From an uncultured Collinsella sp. (GTDB lineage: Bacteria; Actinomycetota; Coriobacteriia; Coriobacteriales; Coriobacteriaceae): DNA of 64,000 bases. The notes under the pieces were generated by a model. That model did not search any database. It was not told the DNA's origin and saw only the letters and a program-made list of their open reading frames with translations. This document shows positions 10,014-17,775 of the stretch, piece by piece. A program made the position numbers and the translations under genes. The DNA is taken from positions 1 to 64,000 of the forward strand of contig CABSAN010000003.1 of NCBI GenBank assembly GCA_902475785.1, written 5' to 3'. Each line of letters opens with the position of its first letter. Within the stretch, counting starts at the first letter, position 1.

Positions 10014-10871
10014 ATGCGCAAACTGTTTTCCCGTCAGCTCATCGAGGCCCGTCACGAGATGCTGAGCATCTACGAGGCGGTAGACCTAGCGCTTCACGAC
10101 GCCGTGAAGGCCTATGTGACCGACGATCGCAAGCTCGCCACCAAGACCAAGAAGCGCACGCTTTCGATTGACGCGCGCTGCGCCAACTTGGAGGCCGTGT
10201 GCTACAACCTGATCGCTACGCAGTCGCCGGTCGCCTCCGACTTCCGCTTGCTGCAGACAATCATCTATGTCGACTTTAACCTGCAGCGTATGACCGATAA
10301 GGTTCGCCAGATCTGCCGTGCCGCCAGTCATATGGTCAAGGCCGACATCTCGCTGCCTCAGGAGCTTGTGACCTTGGTTGAAGCCGAGGCCGAGGCCGTC
10401 TATCAGGTGCTGGGCTCTTCGCTTTCTGCCCTGGTTGCCAACGACATGTCCATCATCTGCAACCTGGCCGTCGAGGACGAGCCGGTGCACGCCGCCTACG
10501 AGAAGTTCTTCCGTACCTTTAACCGCATGGATGCCGGCGAGTTTATGGATGACAACAGCAATTACGACGACCTGCGCCGTGCCATCATGGTCTCGCGCTA
10601 TCTCGATCGTATCGCCTCGATTTCCATCGATGCCGCCTGCCGTCTGACCTTCCTTTTGACCGGCCAGCGCATGAACGCCGGCGATATCGCCCGTACGGAT
10701 GAGGATGAGCTCGAGAGCATGCGCGTGCCTTCGGGTGAGGGTGTCATCATAAGGCCCGCCGTCGACGCGCGTTTTGTTGCCAAGGTGCCCGCTGACGAGG
10801 TGAGCGAAGGTCTTCGCTACCTGTTTGATCATCTTGAGGATGAGGATGATGCCGAGGACGACGAGGAGTAG
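10014..10871 (+). CDS. phoU: Phosphate signalling protein PhoU
   Basis: 285-residue all-helical protein with two PhoU repeats: the first contains DLALHDAVKAYVTDD and DFRLLQTIIYVDFNLQRMTDKVRQIC, the second the parallel segment DLRRAIMVSRYLDRIASISIDAAC. PhoU connects PstSCAB to the PhoR sensor and represses the Pho regulon when phosphate is plentiful. It is longer than the usual 215-240 residues because of a C-terminal extension ending in a run of Asp/Glu. GGAGTG precedes the ATG. Confidence 0.93.
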   Translation: MRKLFSRQLIEARHEMLSIYEAVDLALHDAVKAYVTDDRKLATKTKKRTLSIDARCANLEAVCYNLIATQSPVASDFRLLQTIIYVDFNLQRMTDKVRQICRAASHMVKADISLPQELVTLVEAEAEAVYQVLGSSLSALVANDMSIICNLAVEDEPVHAAYEKFFRTFNRMDAGEFMDDNSNYDDLRRAIMVSRYLDRIASISIDAACRLTFLLTGQRMNAGDIARTDEDELESMRVPSGEGVIIRPAVDARFVAKVPADEVSEGLRYLFDHLEDEDDAEDDEE

Positions 10872-10909
10872 GGTAGCCCCGTTCGTCGAAAGATTGTAAA
10901 TACCTAAGG

Positions 10910-10947
10910 GAGCGCGGCCTTGCGGATGCGGGGCCGCGCTCTTGCGT
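10910..10947 (+). terminator. Terminator-like hairpin after phoU
   Basis: A 10-bp GC stem GAGCGCGGCC/GGCCGCGCTC with a 12-nt loop is followed only by a weak T-rich stretch. It probably ends the pst operon, though the poor T-run makes it less certain. Confidence 0.55.
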
Positions 10948-10991
10948 TAGCATGGGACTACTTGTTGGGCTGTTAGCGGAGGCGATTGGCA

Positions 10992-11729
10992 ATGGATAAC
11001 TATTTGGACTTGATACGCGCTCGCCGCGAGCAGATTCTGGAGCGTTTTTATGCAGCACTCGATCGCGCGGGTCGTCCCCACGATGCCGCGCGCCTGATTG
11101 CCGTCTCCAAGACTGTTGGCGTCGATGAGACCGTTGCCGCTATTCGGGCGGGGTATCGCCATTTTGCCGAGAACCGCCCGCAGGAGCTCGTTCGCAAGCT
11201 TGTGGGACTTGCGGAGCATCCGGAGCTACCCGAGGTGCGCTTCGATATGATCGGCAACCTGCAGACCAACAAGATCAATGCGGTTCTGGGCTCGGCCGAG
11301 CTGATTCATTCGGTCAGTTCGCTTCATTTGGCTCAGGCTATCTCGAGCCGTGCGGTTCGCAAGATGGAGGCGGGCGAGCTCTCCAGCCCCCAGCGTGTGC
11401 TGATCGAGGTCAATGTGAGCGGCGAGGAGTCCAAGGGCGGCTTTTCGCCCGATGAGGTTCGTGACGCCGCAGGTGAGCTCGCGGAGCTTGAGGGAATTTG
11501 TGTGCAGGGGCTTATGACTATGGCGCCACGGGGGAACAAAGATGTGGCGCGCCGCACCTTTGCCGGACTTCGCGAGCTAAGGGATGAGCTTGAGGCTGCG
11601 CACTCCGATCTGAGCCTGACCGAGCTTTCCTGCGGCATGAGCGAGGACTTTGAGTCTGCCCTTGAGGAAGGCTCTACGCTCATTCGCCTGGGTAGGGTAG
11701 TATTTAGCCCGGAGTTTGCAGTAAAATAA
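10992..11729 (+). CDS. yggS: YggS/PLPBP family pyridoxal-phosphate homeostasis protein
   Basis: 245-residue single-domain PLP-binding protein with the fold of the alanine racemase barrel. The PLP-lysine motif LIAVSKTV is near residue 35, and the FAENRPQEL, FDMIGNLQTNKI and GLMTMAP segments are typical. Members of this family buffer PLP and amino-acid pools rather than act as enzymes. ATG 10992 has GGAGG 9 bp upstream; the in-frame TTG at 10986 is too close. In Gram-positive dcw clusters it precedes sepF, as here. Confidence 0.93.
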   Translation: MDNYLDLIRARREQILERFYAALDRAGRPHDAARLIAVSKTVGVDETVAAIRAGYRHFAENRPQELVRKLVGLAEHPELPEVRFDMIGNLQTNKINAVLGSAELIHSVSSLHLAQAISSRAVRKMEAGELSSPQRVLIEVNVSGEESKGGFSPDEVRDAAGELAELEGICVQGLMTMAPRGNKDVARRTFAGLRELRDELEAAHSDLSLTELSCGMSEDFESALEEGSTLIRLGRVVFSPEFAVK

Positions 11730-11789
11730 GGCTCTGAAGTGCGCGCTGATTATCGGAGTGCCTGCACTAAACCGCGAGAGGACACAAGC

Positions 11790-12515
11790 ATGGGCTTCCT
11801 TGACGAGATTAAAAATAAGATGCACCTGGGCGGCCAGCAGGGTTACGACCAGGGTTATGGTCAGGACGACGACTACGGCTACGATGATGGCTATGACGAC
11901 GGCTACCAGAACAACGGTTACAGCGGTGCCTCGGGCGAGGGCTTCTACACCCAGGACGAGCCGAGCAACGGCCTGTTGGGTCAGACACGCCGCGGCGAGG
12001 CCGAGTCGGTGGCCGTGTACACGCGCTCCGGTCAGCTGGTCGGCGACGATTCTCGCCACGCTACGACCTACAACCCGCCATCGCGCTCGCAGGAGACGGT
12101 TGCGGGCGGTTATCGCCCCGGTGCCTACGACACGCCGTCGAGCTACGCCGAGAGTACACGTGCCCGCGCTGCTGCCCCCGCACCCGCTCCCTCACCGAGT
12201 GATGCCTCGACGTATGCGAATAACATCATCAACGCTACGCCGCAGCTGCCGGCCTATGTCCTGCGCCCCGAGAGCTATGACGACGTGGAAACCGTCGTGC
12301 GCCGCGTGCGTACCAAGCAGCCTGTCGCGTTGATTTTTGTCGGCGTTCGTACCGAGGTCGCCAAGCGCGTCCTGGACTTCTCTTACGGCTTTGCCTGCGG
12401 CCTGGGTGCCACAGTCAAAGAGGTGGGCGATCGCGTGTTTATGGTGCTGCCCGCCGGTTGCGAGGTCAAGGATTCGGACCTCAAAAAGCTCCGTGCCGAC
12501 GGCTACCTTAAGTAA
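11790..12515 (+). CDS. sepF: Cell division protein SepF
   Basis: 241 residues. An N-terminal amphipathic segment MGFLDEIKNKMHLGG for membrane binding is followed by an acidic, Gly/Tyr/Asp-rich disordered linker (residues ~18-140) and a C-terminal SepF domain (~150-241) beginning at PAYVLRPESYDDVETVV and including GFACGLGATVKEVGDRVFMVLP. SepF anchors FtsZ to the membrane in bacteria that lack FtsA. The protein is longer than usual owing to the linker. It lies between yggS and yggT, the standard order. Confidence 0.95.
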   Translation: MGFLDEIKNKMHLGGQQGYDQGYGQDDDYGYDDGYDDGYQNNGYSGASGEGFYTQDEPSNGLLGQTRRGEAESVAVYTRSGQLVGDDSRHATTYNPPSRSQETVAGGYRPGAYDTPSSYAESTRARAAAPAPAPSPSDASTYANNIINATPQLPAYVLRPESYDDVETVVRRVRTKQPVALIFVGVRTEVAKRVLDFSYGFACGLGATVKEVGDRVFMVLPAGCEVKDSDLKKLRADGYLK

Positions 12516-12536
12516 AAGCAAGACGAGGAGATTCTC

Positions 12537-12818
12537 ATCAACATCTACACCATTGTCCAGCTGATCAATACGCTGTTCAACTTCTACTCCACGCTCATCG
12601 TGGTCTACTGCCTTATGACGTGGATCCCTATGAAACAGGGCGGATTGCTACAGGATATCGCCGCTGTTCTCGATAGTGTGTGCGGCCCGTGGCTCAATTT
12701 GTTCCGCCGGTTTATCCCGCCCATGGGCGGCATCGATTTTTCACCGGTCGTTGCGATTATTGCGTTGCAGTTGGTGCAGAAGCTGGTTCTGCAACTTCTT
12801 ATAGGTATACTCATATAA
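12537..12818 (+). CDS. yggT: YggT family small membrane protein with apparent non-AUG start
   Basis: About 93 residues with two hydrophobic helices (VQLINTLFNFYSTLIVVYCL and FSPVVAIIALQLVQKLVLQL) separated by a short loop with RRFIPPMGGIDFS, the YggT layout. No ATG, GTG or TTG occurs in frame before GTG 12600, which lies inside the first helix. A GAGGAG site at 12525-12530 points to ATC at 12537 (6-bp spacing) or ATT at 12531 as the true start. The family role is unclear; it is linked to division and osmotic or ion homeostasis. It sits between sepF and divIVA as expected. Confidence 0.75.
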   Translation: MNIYTIVQLINTLFNFYSTLIVVYCLMTWIPMKQGGLLQDIAAVLDSVCGPWLNLFRRFIPPMGGIDFSPVVAIIALQLVQKLVLQLLIGILI

Positions 12819-12880
12819 AACTGGCTTAGTAACTCACGTCGGGCGCACGGCGCCAAGGCGAAGATAAAGGAGAACTTGTT

Positions 12881-13558
12881 ATGGCTATTACCCCTGCTGA
12901 CATTCAGGCTCAGACCTTCTCTGAGGCCAAGCGCGGCTACGATCCCGCCGAGGTCGACGTCTTCCTGGAGACGCTGTCCTCTGAAGTCGACGCCATGCTC
13001 GCCAAGATTGTCGATCTTAAGGGTCGTCTGACTGCTACCGAGCAGCAGCTTGCCGATACGCAGGCCCAGCTTGCCCAGGCTCAGGACGCTGCCGCGCAGG
13101 CCGTTCCCGCCGCTCCTGTGGCCGCTCCTGCACCCGACTTCTCCGCTCAGGAGCGCCAGATTTCCGCGGCGCTGATCGCTGCCCAGCAGACCGCCGAGGG
13201 TATCGTTAACGACGCCAACGAGAACGCTGACCGTATCCGCAACGAGGCCGACGCCAAGGCCCGCGAGGTCATCCGTCAGGCCCTGACCGAGAAGCAGGCC
13301 GAGCTTGAGGAGATTGACCGTCTTAAGGCTTCCCGTGAGGAGTTCAAGGCCGAGTATCTCAAGCTCATCCAGCACTTCATGGATGATGCTCAGAACTCCT
13401 TCCCGTCCGATCTCATGGCTTCCACGCCGGTCGGTTCCGCCGCTTCTCCGGCTGTGACCGTTCCTGCTGCCGAGCCGCTGCCCGTCGCCGAGCCGGTTAT
13501 CCCCGTTGCCGATCCCTTCGCACCGATCGATAACTTCGCCGCCGACGACTTGGACTAA
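12881..13558 (+). CDS. divIVA: DivIVA domain cell-pole/division protein
   Basis: 225 residues. The N-terminal lipid-binding DivIVA domain shows ITPADIQAQTFSEAKRGYDP and VDVFLETLS, followed by two coiled-coil stretches (~35-75 and ~95-160) with an Ala/Pro-rich insert between them, and a disordered Pro/Val/Ala-rich tail ending in an acidic stretch. DivIVA proteins mark curved membrane and recruit wall-growth or division partners. AAGGAG lies upstream of the ATG. It ends the dcw cluster and is followed by a strong terminator. Confidence 0.93.
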   Translation: MAITPADIQAQTFSEAKRGYDPAEVDVFLETLSSEVDAMLAKIVDLKGRLTATEQQLADTQAQLAQAQDAAAQAVPAAPVAAPAPDFSAQERQISAALIAAQQTAEGIVNDANENADRIRNEADAKAREVIRQALTEKQAELEEIDRLKASREEFKAEYLKLIQHFMDDAQNSFPSDLMASTPVGSAASPAVTVPAAEPLPVAEPVIPVADPFAPIDNFAADDLD

Positions 13559-13583
13559 TATCCAGCTATCATTTAGCGCCTAG

Positions 13584-13613
13584 AAAGGGCCCGCAGCTTG
13601 CGGGCCCTTTTTT
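13584..13613 (+). terminator. Rho-independent terminator after divIVA
   Basis: Perfect 11-bp stem AAAGGGCCCGC/GCGGGCCCTTT with AGCTT loop, running into TTTTTT. It closes the dcw/pst block. Confidence 0.93.
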
Positions 13614-13631
13614 GTGGCTGTATGCAGCCTG

Positions 13632-13677
13632 CAAAACAAAACGCCGAGTCCTGCGTTTGAGGGCACAGAACTCGGCG
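13632..13677 (-). terminator. Terminator for the nitroreductase gene
   Basis: On the minus strand, stem CGCCGAGT/ACTCGGCG encloses a ~20-nt partly paired loop and is followed by TTTTGTTTTG. It lies 45 bp past the nitroreductase stop. Confidence 0.8.
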
Positions 13678-13721
13678 AACCGGTGAGAGCTCAAAGGTAG
13701 ATTTAAGGCATGTTCCAAAAT

Positions 13722-14252
13722 CTACTTGAGGAGGAAGTCGGGGAGGGGAATGGTGCGGGCCTCGCGATGCTCGGGGTCGGCGATATGATCGGCAGGATAG
13801 CCACAGACGAGCATATGATACGGATAGACGCCCTCGGGCAGGTTGAACTGCTCACAGGCCACCTCGGGCTTAAAATGGCACACCCAACACGTACCCAGGC
13901 CCTGCTCCTTCGCCTCCATCATCATCTGATCGCAGACGATCGAGGTGTCGATGGCACTGGAGTTCATCTGGTCATAAGGGCGCACCCAAGCATCGTCGGT
14001 AACGCTGCAGATAAGAAAGATAAGCGGAGCCCCAAAGATAGACCCATCACGAGCAAAACGCGGCTGACAAGCAGCAGCCTTCTCCAGAAGCTCAGGCGTA
14101 TCCAACACCATCACACGGCTTGGATGATTATTGCAAGCAGAAGGAGCAATCCGCCCAGCCTCAACAATGGCATCCACCACAGCCTGCTCCACAGCCCGAT
14201 CTTCAAACTCACGACAAGAATACCGACCCCGAGCCAGATCCAAATAACTCAC
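13722..14252 (-). CDS. Nitroreductase family protein
   Basis: 176-residue FMN-dependent oxidoreductase fold. The N-terminal FMN-phosphate motif RGRYSCREFEDR and the APSACNNHPSR segment are characteristic, as is the late segment GLGTCWVCHF that lines the flavin. The GTG at 14252 is chosen because GGAGGG sits 7 bp upstream; longer in-frame starts would add residues unlike the family. The natural substrate cannot be told from sequence. It stands alone on the minus strand, with its own terminator, downstream of a long inverted repeat. Confidence 0.85.
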   Translation of the reverse strand: MSYLDLARGRYSCREFEDRAVEQAVVDAIVEAGRIAPSACNNHPSRVMVLDTPELLEKAAACQPRFARDGSIFGAPLIFLICSVTDDAWVRPYDQMNSSAIDTSIVCDQMMMEAKEQGLGTCWVCHFKPEVACEQFNLPEGVYPYHMLVCGYPADHIADPEHREARTIPLPDFLLK

Positions 14253-14419
14253 AACCAAGCCCTCCAAATTCAGTGTATCAACCCAAAGTAAAACAAAGGG
14301 TACCCAAAGCCCCATCCAGCCAAACGTTTAAGGCGGTCCCAAAGTTCCCCATCGGGCTCAAAGGCCCTGCCAACAAAAGCCCCATCGCTTTCAAAGTATC
14401 AGCCAAAGTTCCCAATGGT

Positions 14420-14527
14420 GGTACGTAAGGCGAAGGGCCGGCCGCGGTTTACTTTCGAACGACTCTGCAAAGCAGCCGGAGTGAGAAAGCAAACCGCGGC
14501 CGGCCCTTCGCCGCCGGGACACGTACC
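14420..14527. repeat. Long inverted repeat (22-bp perfect GC-rich arms plus 7-bp outer arms)
   Basis: Arms 14429-14450 and 14491-14512 are perfectly complementary over 22 bp, beginning GGCGAAGGGCCGGCCGCGG. Flanking GGTACGT (14420-14426) and ACGTACC (14521-14527) extend the dyad. The 40-nt centre has weak further pairing (CTTTC/GAAAG). It lies just after the stop of the minus-strand DUF47 gene and upstream of the nitroreductase, so it may terminate transcription, although no T-run adjoins the stem. Confidence 0.9.
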
Positions 14528-14532
14528 CCCAA

Positions 14533-15156
14533 TTAACTGTTCTTCATGACAATCGAATCCACGACATCAGCCACATTCTCGCAGCAGTCGGCGCAGTACT
14601 CCAGGAATGCGTAGACGTCACGCCAGGCGATGACCTCGAGCGGATCCTTGCCGTTGACATGCAGGTTGCGCATAGCGTTGATGTAGAGCTCGTCAGCCTC
14701 GGACTCGATGGTGTTGATCTGGATGACGAGTTCGCGCAGGGTCTTGGACTTGCGGTAGTTGGGCAGCTCGACCATCAGGTCCTTCATGGCGCGGCAGGCG
14801 TCGGTCACCTTGTGGGCGATCACGATGGCATCGGGATGGATGCTCTGGATGTTGGTGAAGTAGACGCGCTGCACGACGCCCTCGATACGGTCGAGCACGG
14901 TGTCGAGTGAGCAGCTCATCAGGTCCAGGTCCTCGCGCTCAAGCGGGGTGATAAAGGCCGTGAGCAGGGCGTCTTCAAGCTCATGGTGTTTCTTGTCGGC
15001 CGCATGCTCAATCGCGTGCATCTTGTCGAGCATATCGTGAATCTTCGCGGGATCGAAGTTCTCAAAAATCTTGGTGAGCAGCTCGGCAGCCTGTACGGCA
15101 AGATCGGCGCAAGCGACGTAGTTGTCAAAGTAGAACGAATCGGGTTTTTTTGCCAT
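14533..15156 (-). CDS. DUF47/PhoU-like phosphate transport regulator
   Basis: 207-residue helical protein of the DUF47 (TIGR00153) family, distant relatives of PhoU. Metal-contact style motifs are visible: EHAADKKHHE near residue 50, TFITPLEREDL near 68 and IESEADELY near 150. Such proteins are encoded beside PiT permeases and are thought to regulate them. It lies 67 bp downstream of the PiT gene on the same strand. AAGGA precedes the ATG. Confidence 0.9.
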   Translation of the reverse strand: MAKKPDSFYFDNYVACADLAVQAAELLTKIFENFDPAKIHDMLDKMHAIEHAADKKHHELEDALLTAFITPLEREDLDLMSCSLDTVLDRIEGVVQRVYFTNIQSIHPDAIVIAHKVTDACRAMKDLMVELPNYRKSKTLRELVIQINTIESEADELYINAMRNLHVNGKDPLEVIAWRDVYAFLEYCADCCENVADVVDSIVMKNS

Positions 15157-15223
15157 GGGTGGGTCCTTTCGAGGCGAAGACGGGTGGGCGAAGTATTGCG
15201 GTCCAGATGGACGCTCGGTTTGA

Positions 15224-16273
15224 CTAGATGAACATCATGAACAGCTTGGCCATGACAAAGCTGATGAGTCCGCAGGCAGGGAAGGTGAAGAACCAGGTGA
15301 ACATCATGTCCTTGACCACGCCGAAGTTGATGGCCGAAAGGCGCTTGACGGCGCCGACGCCCATGATGGCGCAGGTCTTGATGTGGGTGGAGGACACAGG
15401 GATACCGGTAAGGGTGGCAAGCAGCAGATTCGCGGCGCCTGCGAGGTCGGCGGAGAAGCCCTGATATTTCTCGAGCTTGACCATGCTCTGGCCGACGGAC
15501 TTGATAATGCGCTCGCCGCCCACGCTGGTGCCGACACCCATGGTGGCCGAGCACAGCAGCATGATCCAGATGGGGATGCCGGCATCGCCGACGCTCGTCT
15601 GGCCGTTGGCGAAGGCCACGCCTAAAAAGAGCACGCCGATGAACTTCTGTCCATCCTGCGCGCCGTGCATAAAGCTCATGGCCGCAGCGCTCGCGATCTG
15701 AGCGTATTTAAAGAAGACGTTGGCACGTCGCCTGTTGGCGGCGGCAAATAGAATCGAGACGAGTTTGCACAGGATCCAGCCCATGACAAAGCCCAGGCCG
15801 ATGGAGAGCGCCAGGCCGTAGATGACCTTCATCCACTCGTGGACGTTGACGCTGTTCGCGCCGCCGAGGGCGATAGCGGCACCGGTCAGGCCGGCGATAA
15901 GGCTGTGGCTTTGCGAAGTGGGGATGCCAAAACGCGATGCCGTGGCGCCGTAGACGACGATGGAGAACAGCGCCGCGCAGAGGCACGCGAGCGCCATGGT
16001 GCTGTTTCCGCCAAAGTCGACGATATGTGAGATGGTGTTGGCGACGCTCGCGTTAAAGTGCGTCATGATGAGCACGCCGAGGAAGTTGAATGCGGCGCTC
16101 ATGAGAATGGCGGCGCGGGCGGGCATGCAACGCGTAGTGACGCAGGTCGCGATGGCGTTGGGCGCGTCGGTCCATCCGTTGACGAAGATGGCGCCGAGCG
16201 CGAGAATCACGGTGACGGCAAGGACTGGGTTCGACACAATTTGGCCGAGGAAGGTTGAGAACGTTACGTCCAT
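15224..16273 (-). CDS. pit: Inorganic phosphate transporter, PiT family
   Basis: 349-residue membrane protein with about ten helices. The duplicated PiT signature is seen as GWTDAPNAIATCVTTR near residue 33 and, in the second half, MSFMHGAQDGQKFIGV followed by PVSSTHIKT. It is a cation-coupled low-affinity phosphate carrier. Together with the DUF47 gene it gives a constitutive phosphate route beside the high-affinity pst operon 5 kb away. Ribosome-binding site is weak (GAAAG). Confidence 0.93.
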   Translation of the reverse strand: MDVTFSTFLGQIVSNPVLAVTVILALGAIFVNGWTDAPNAIATCVTTRCMPARAAILMSAAFNFLGVLIMTHFNASVANTISHIVDFGGNSTMALACLCAALFSIVVYGATASRFGIPTSQSHSLIAGLTGAAIALGGANSVNVHEWMKVIYGLALSIGLGFVMGWILCKLVSILFAAANRRRANVFFKYAQIASAAAMSFMHGAQDGQKFIGVLFLGVAFANGQTSVGDAGIPIWIMLLCSATMGVGTSVGGERIIKSVGQSMVKLEKYQGFSADLAGAANLLLATLTGIPVSSTHIKTCAIMGVGAVKRLSAINFGVVKDMMFTWFFTFPACGLISFVMAKLFMMFI

Positions 16274-16486
16274 ATATGGGCTTTCTCGAAGTTTGCAGAC
16301 ACGTTACAAAAACATGATAAATCGTATCACCTCCTGCGGGTTTCTTTACCGAGTTCTGATGGGAGAAGTGAATTTTTTGGCACTAAAATTGAATATTTGC
16401 CCTGTTGACCGCGGGTATTCTTTTTGCTAACACGCCATGAGGACACGCGTGCGCGCCCCAACACCCCAAAACCACAGTCTGTTCGC

Positions 16487-16516
16487 TTTACAACATGCAA
16501 ACACGCGTTCGATAAT
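16487..16516 (+). promoter_or_regulatory. Promoter with LexA (SOS) box
   Basis: TTTACA (16487-16492), 18-bp spacer and GATAAT (16511-16516) form a promoter. The interval 16498-16511 reads CAAACACGCGTTCG, matching the Gram-positive LexA consensus CGAACRNRYGTTYG at 13 of 14 positions. LexA bound there would block RNA polymerase. The predicted transcript start falls at about 16523, next to the ATG at 16524. Confidence 0.7.
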
Positions 16517-16523
16517 AGGGGGC

Positions 16524-16862
16524 ATGGAATATCGACAGACAGACGGCAAAACTCGGCGCGTGCACAAGCAGTATGTGGACGTCGTGGCTCGCATCCTCGC
16601 GGGCGGACAGGTCGTGCCGGTCACCGTCTGCTGGGTCGACGGCCGTTGTTTTACGATCGACGAAATTATCTCGACAACCGGGTTTGGCTTAACGGTCCAC
16701 GGCATCCGTACGTCAACGTATAAGGTGCGTTTTGGCGGGCACGCGACCGAGTTGTATCTGGAGGACCAGACGCGCGAGCGGGCGGACGGCTCGCAGGCGC
16801 ACGTGATGCGTTGGTGGGTCTGGGCCTTTGATCGTACGCTTGAGGGCGAGCGCCGTAGGTAA
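16524..16862 (+). CDS. Small uncharacterised protein, probable SOS-regulated gene
   Basis: 112 residues, soluble and basic, no membrane segment. It has a basic N-terminus, then VVPVTVCWVDGRCFTIDEI and a WWVWAFD segment near the C-terminus, suggesting a small beta-rich domain. This pattern recalls the small proteins found beside dinB/DNA polymerase IV genes in Actinobacteria (DUF6504-like), but I am not sure of the family. The ATG is one base after GGGGG and at the predicted transcription start, so the mRNA may be leaderless. The LexA box argues for a DNA-damage role. Confidence 0.65.
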   Translation: MEYRQTDGKTRRVHKQYVDVVARILAGGQVVPVTVCWVDGRCFTIDEIISTTGFGLTVHGIRTSTYKVRFGGHATELYLEDQTRERADGSQAHVMRWWVWAFDRTLEGERRR

Positions 16863-16940
16863 GGACGTGCGGCATTCGGGTACAATGGCAGGAATCTTGT
16901 CACCTACGGCGCTGTCGTGCGCTTTTTGAAAGGACGAAGT

Positions 16941-17636
16941 ATGAACGATATCCAGGGCTATCAGAACGGCCCCATCGAGACCGGCGCAAGTCGCGCCAAG
17001 GAGATGTCGCCGCGCGCGTACAATCTTGCCATGTCTGCCCTCATCTTCTTGGGCTTTTGCGCCATGGGCGCCGGTGCTTACTTTACGAGCACCATGGCGT
17101 TTGCCCGCATGATGATGAGCGGTGCCGCCCTGCCACTGGTCTTTGGCTCGTTTATCCTGACTATTGTCGGCATCGTCATGATGTCTGCTGCCGCCAGCAA
17201 ACAGTCCGTGGGCCTGTCTCTCGTGGGTTACGTGATCTTTGCGAGCACCTTTGGCCTGACCGCGTCGTTTGGCCTTGCCAACTATGACCTGCCCACCATC
17301 AACACCGCTTTTATCGCCACCGCTGCAATCACCTTTGTCTTTGGCGCCTTGGGCGTGACGTTCCCCAAGTTTTTCCAACGCGTATATGGCATCGGCTTTG
17401 GCATCCTGCTTGCCACGATTCTGGTCGAGATCGTGCTGATGTTCATGGGCGTCTCGCAGTCCATCACCGATCTGATCGTGATCGTGGTGTTCGCCGGGTT
17501 TATTGGCTACGACACCTATGTTGCCACGACGGTGCCGCCCACGCTGCCCAACGCCGTGCTCATGGCGTCCAACCTGTTCGTGGACATTATCAACGTGTTC
17601 CTGCGCATCCTGAACATTCTCGGCCGTCGCGACTAG
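16941..17636 (+). CDS. Bax inhibitor-1/YccA family membrane protein
   Basis: 231 residues with seven hydrophobic helices covering residues ~30-230. The family segment FVFGALGVTFPKFFQRVYGIGFGIL and the C-terminal FIGYDTYVAT with acidic residue, then FVDIINVFLRILNILGRRD, match bacterial BI-1 (YetJ-like) proteins, which act as pH-sensitive calcium leaks. The ATG is preceded by AAGGACG. A strong terminator follows, so it is likely transcribed alone. Confidence 0.88.
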   Translation: MNDIQGYQNGPIETGASRAKEMSPRAYNLAMSALIFLGFCAMGAGAYFTSTMAFARMMMSGAALPLVFGSFILTIVGIVMMSAAASKQSVGLSLVGYVIFASTFGLTASFGLANYDLPTINTAFIATAAITFVFGALGVTFPKFFQRVYGIGFGILLATILVEIVLMFMGVSQSITDLIVIVVFAGFIGYDTYVATTVPPTLPNAVLMASNLFVDIINVFLRILNILGRRD

Positions 17637-17682
17637 CGCGGCGTTGCGACGCTTCCTGCCGGACACGGTAAAACGATACGAA

Positions 17683-17709
17683 AGGCGGTCCTTCGGGGCC
17701 GTCTTTTTT
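17683..17709 (+). terminator. Rho-independent terminator after BI-1 gene
   Basis: A nine-pair stem with two G-U pairs (AGGCGGTCC/GGGCCGTCT), UUCG tetraloop and six T residues. Confidence 0.9.
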
Positions 17710-17775
17710 GTGCGTGGCGGGGTATCATGGATGGGAAAAAGCCGATAGCGGCAGCGACAGGAAAGGTGGCCACGT

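Noticed and set aside
13710..14291. 193-codon plus-strand ORF opposite the nitroreductase
   Set aside because: No ribosome-binding site and a Thr/His/Arg-rich translation; the minus-strand nitroreductase has clear FMN motifs.
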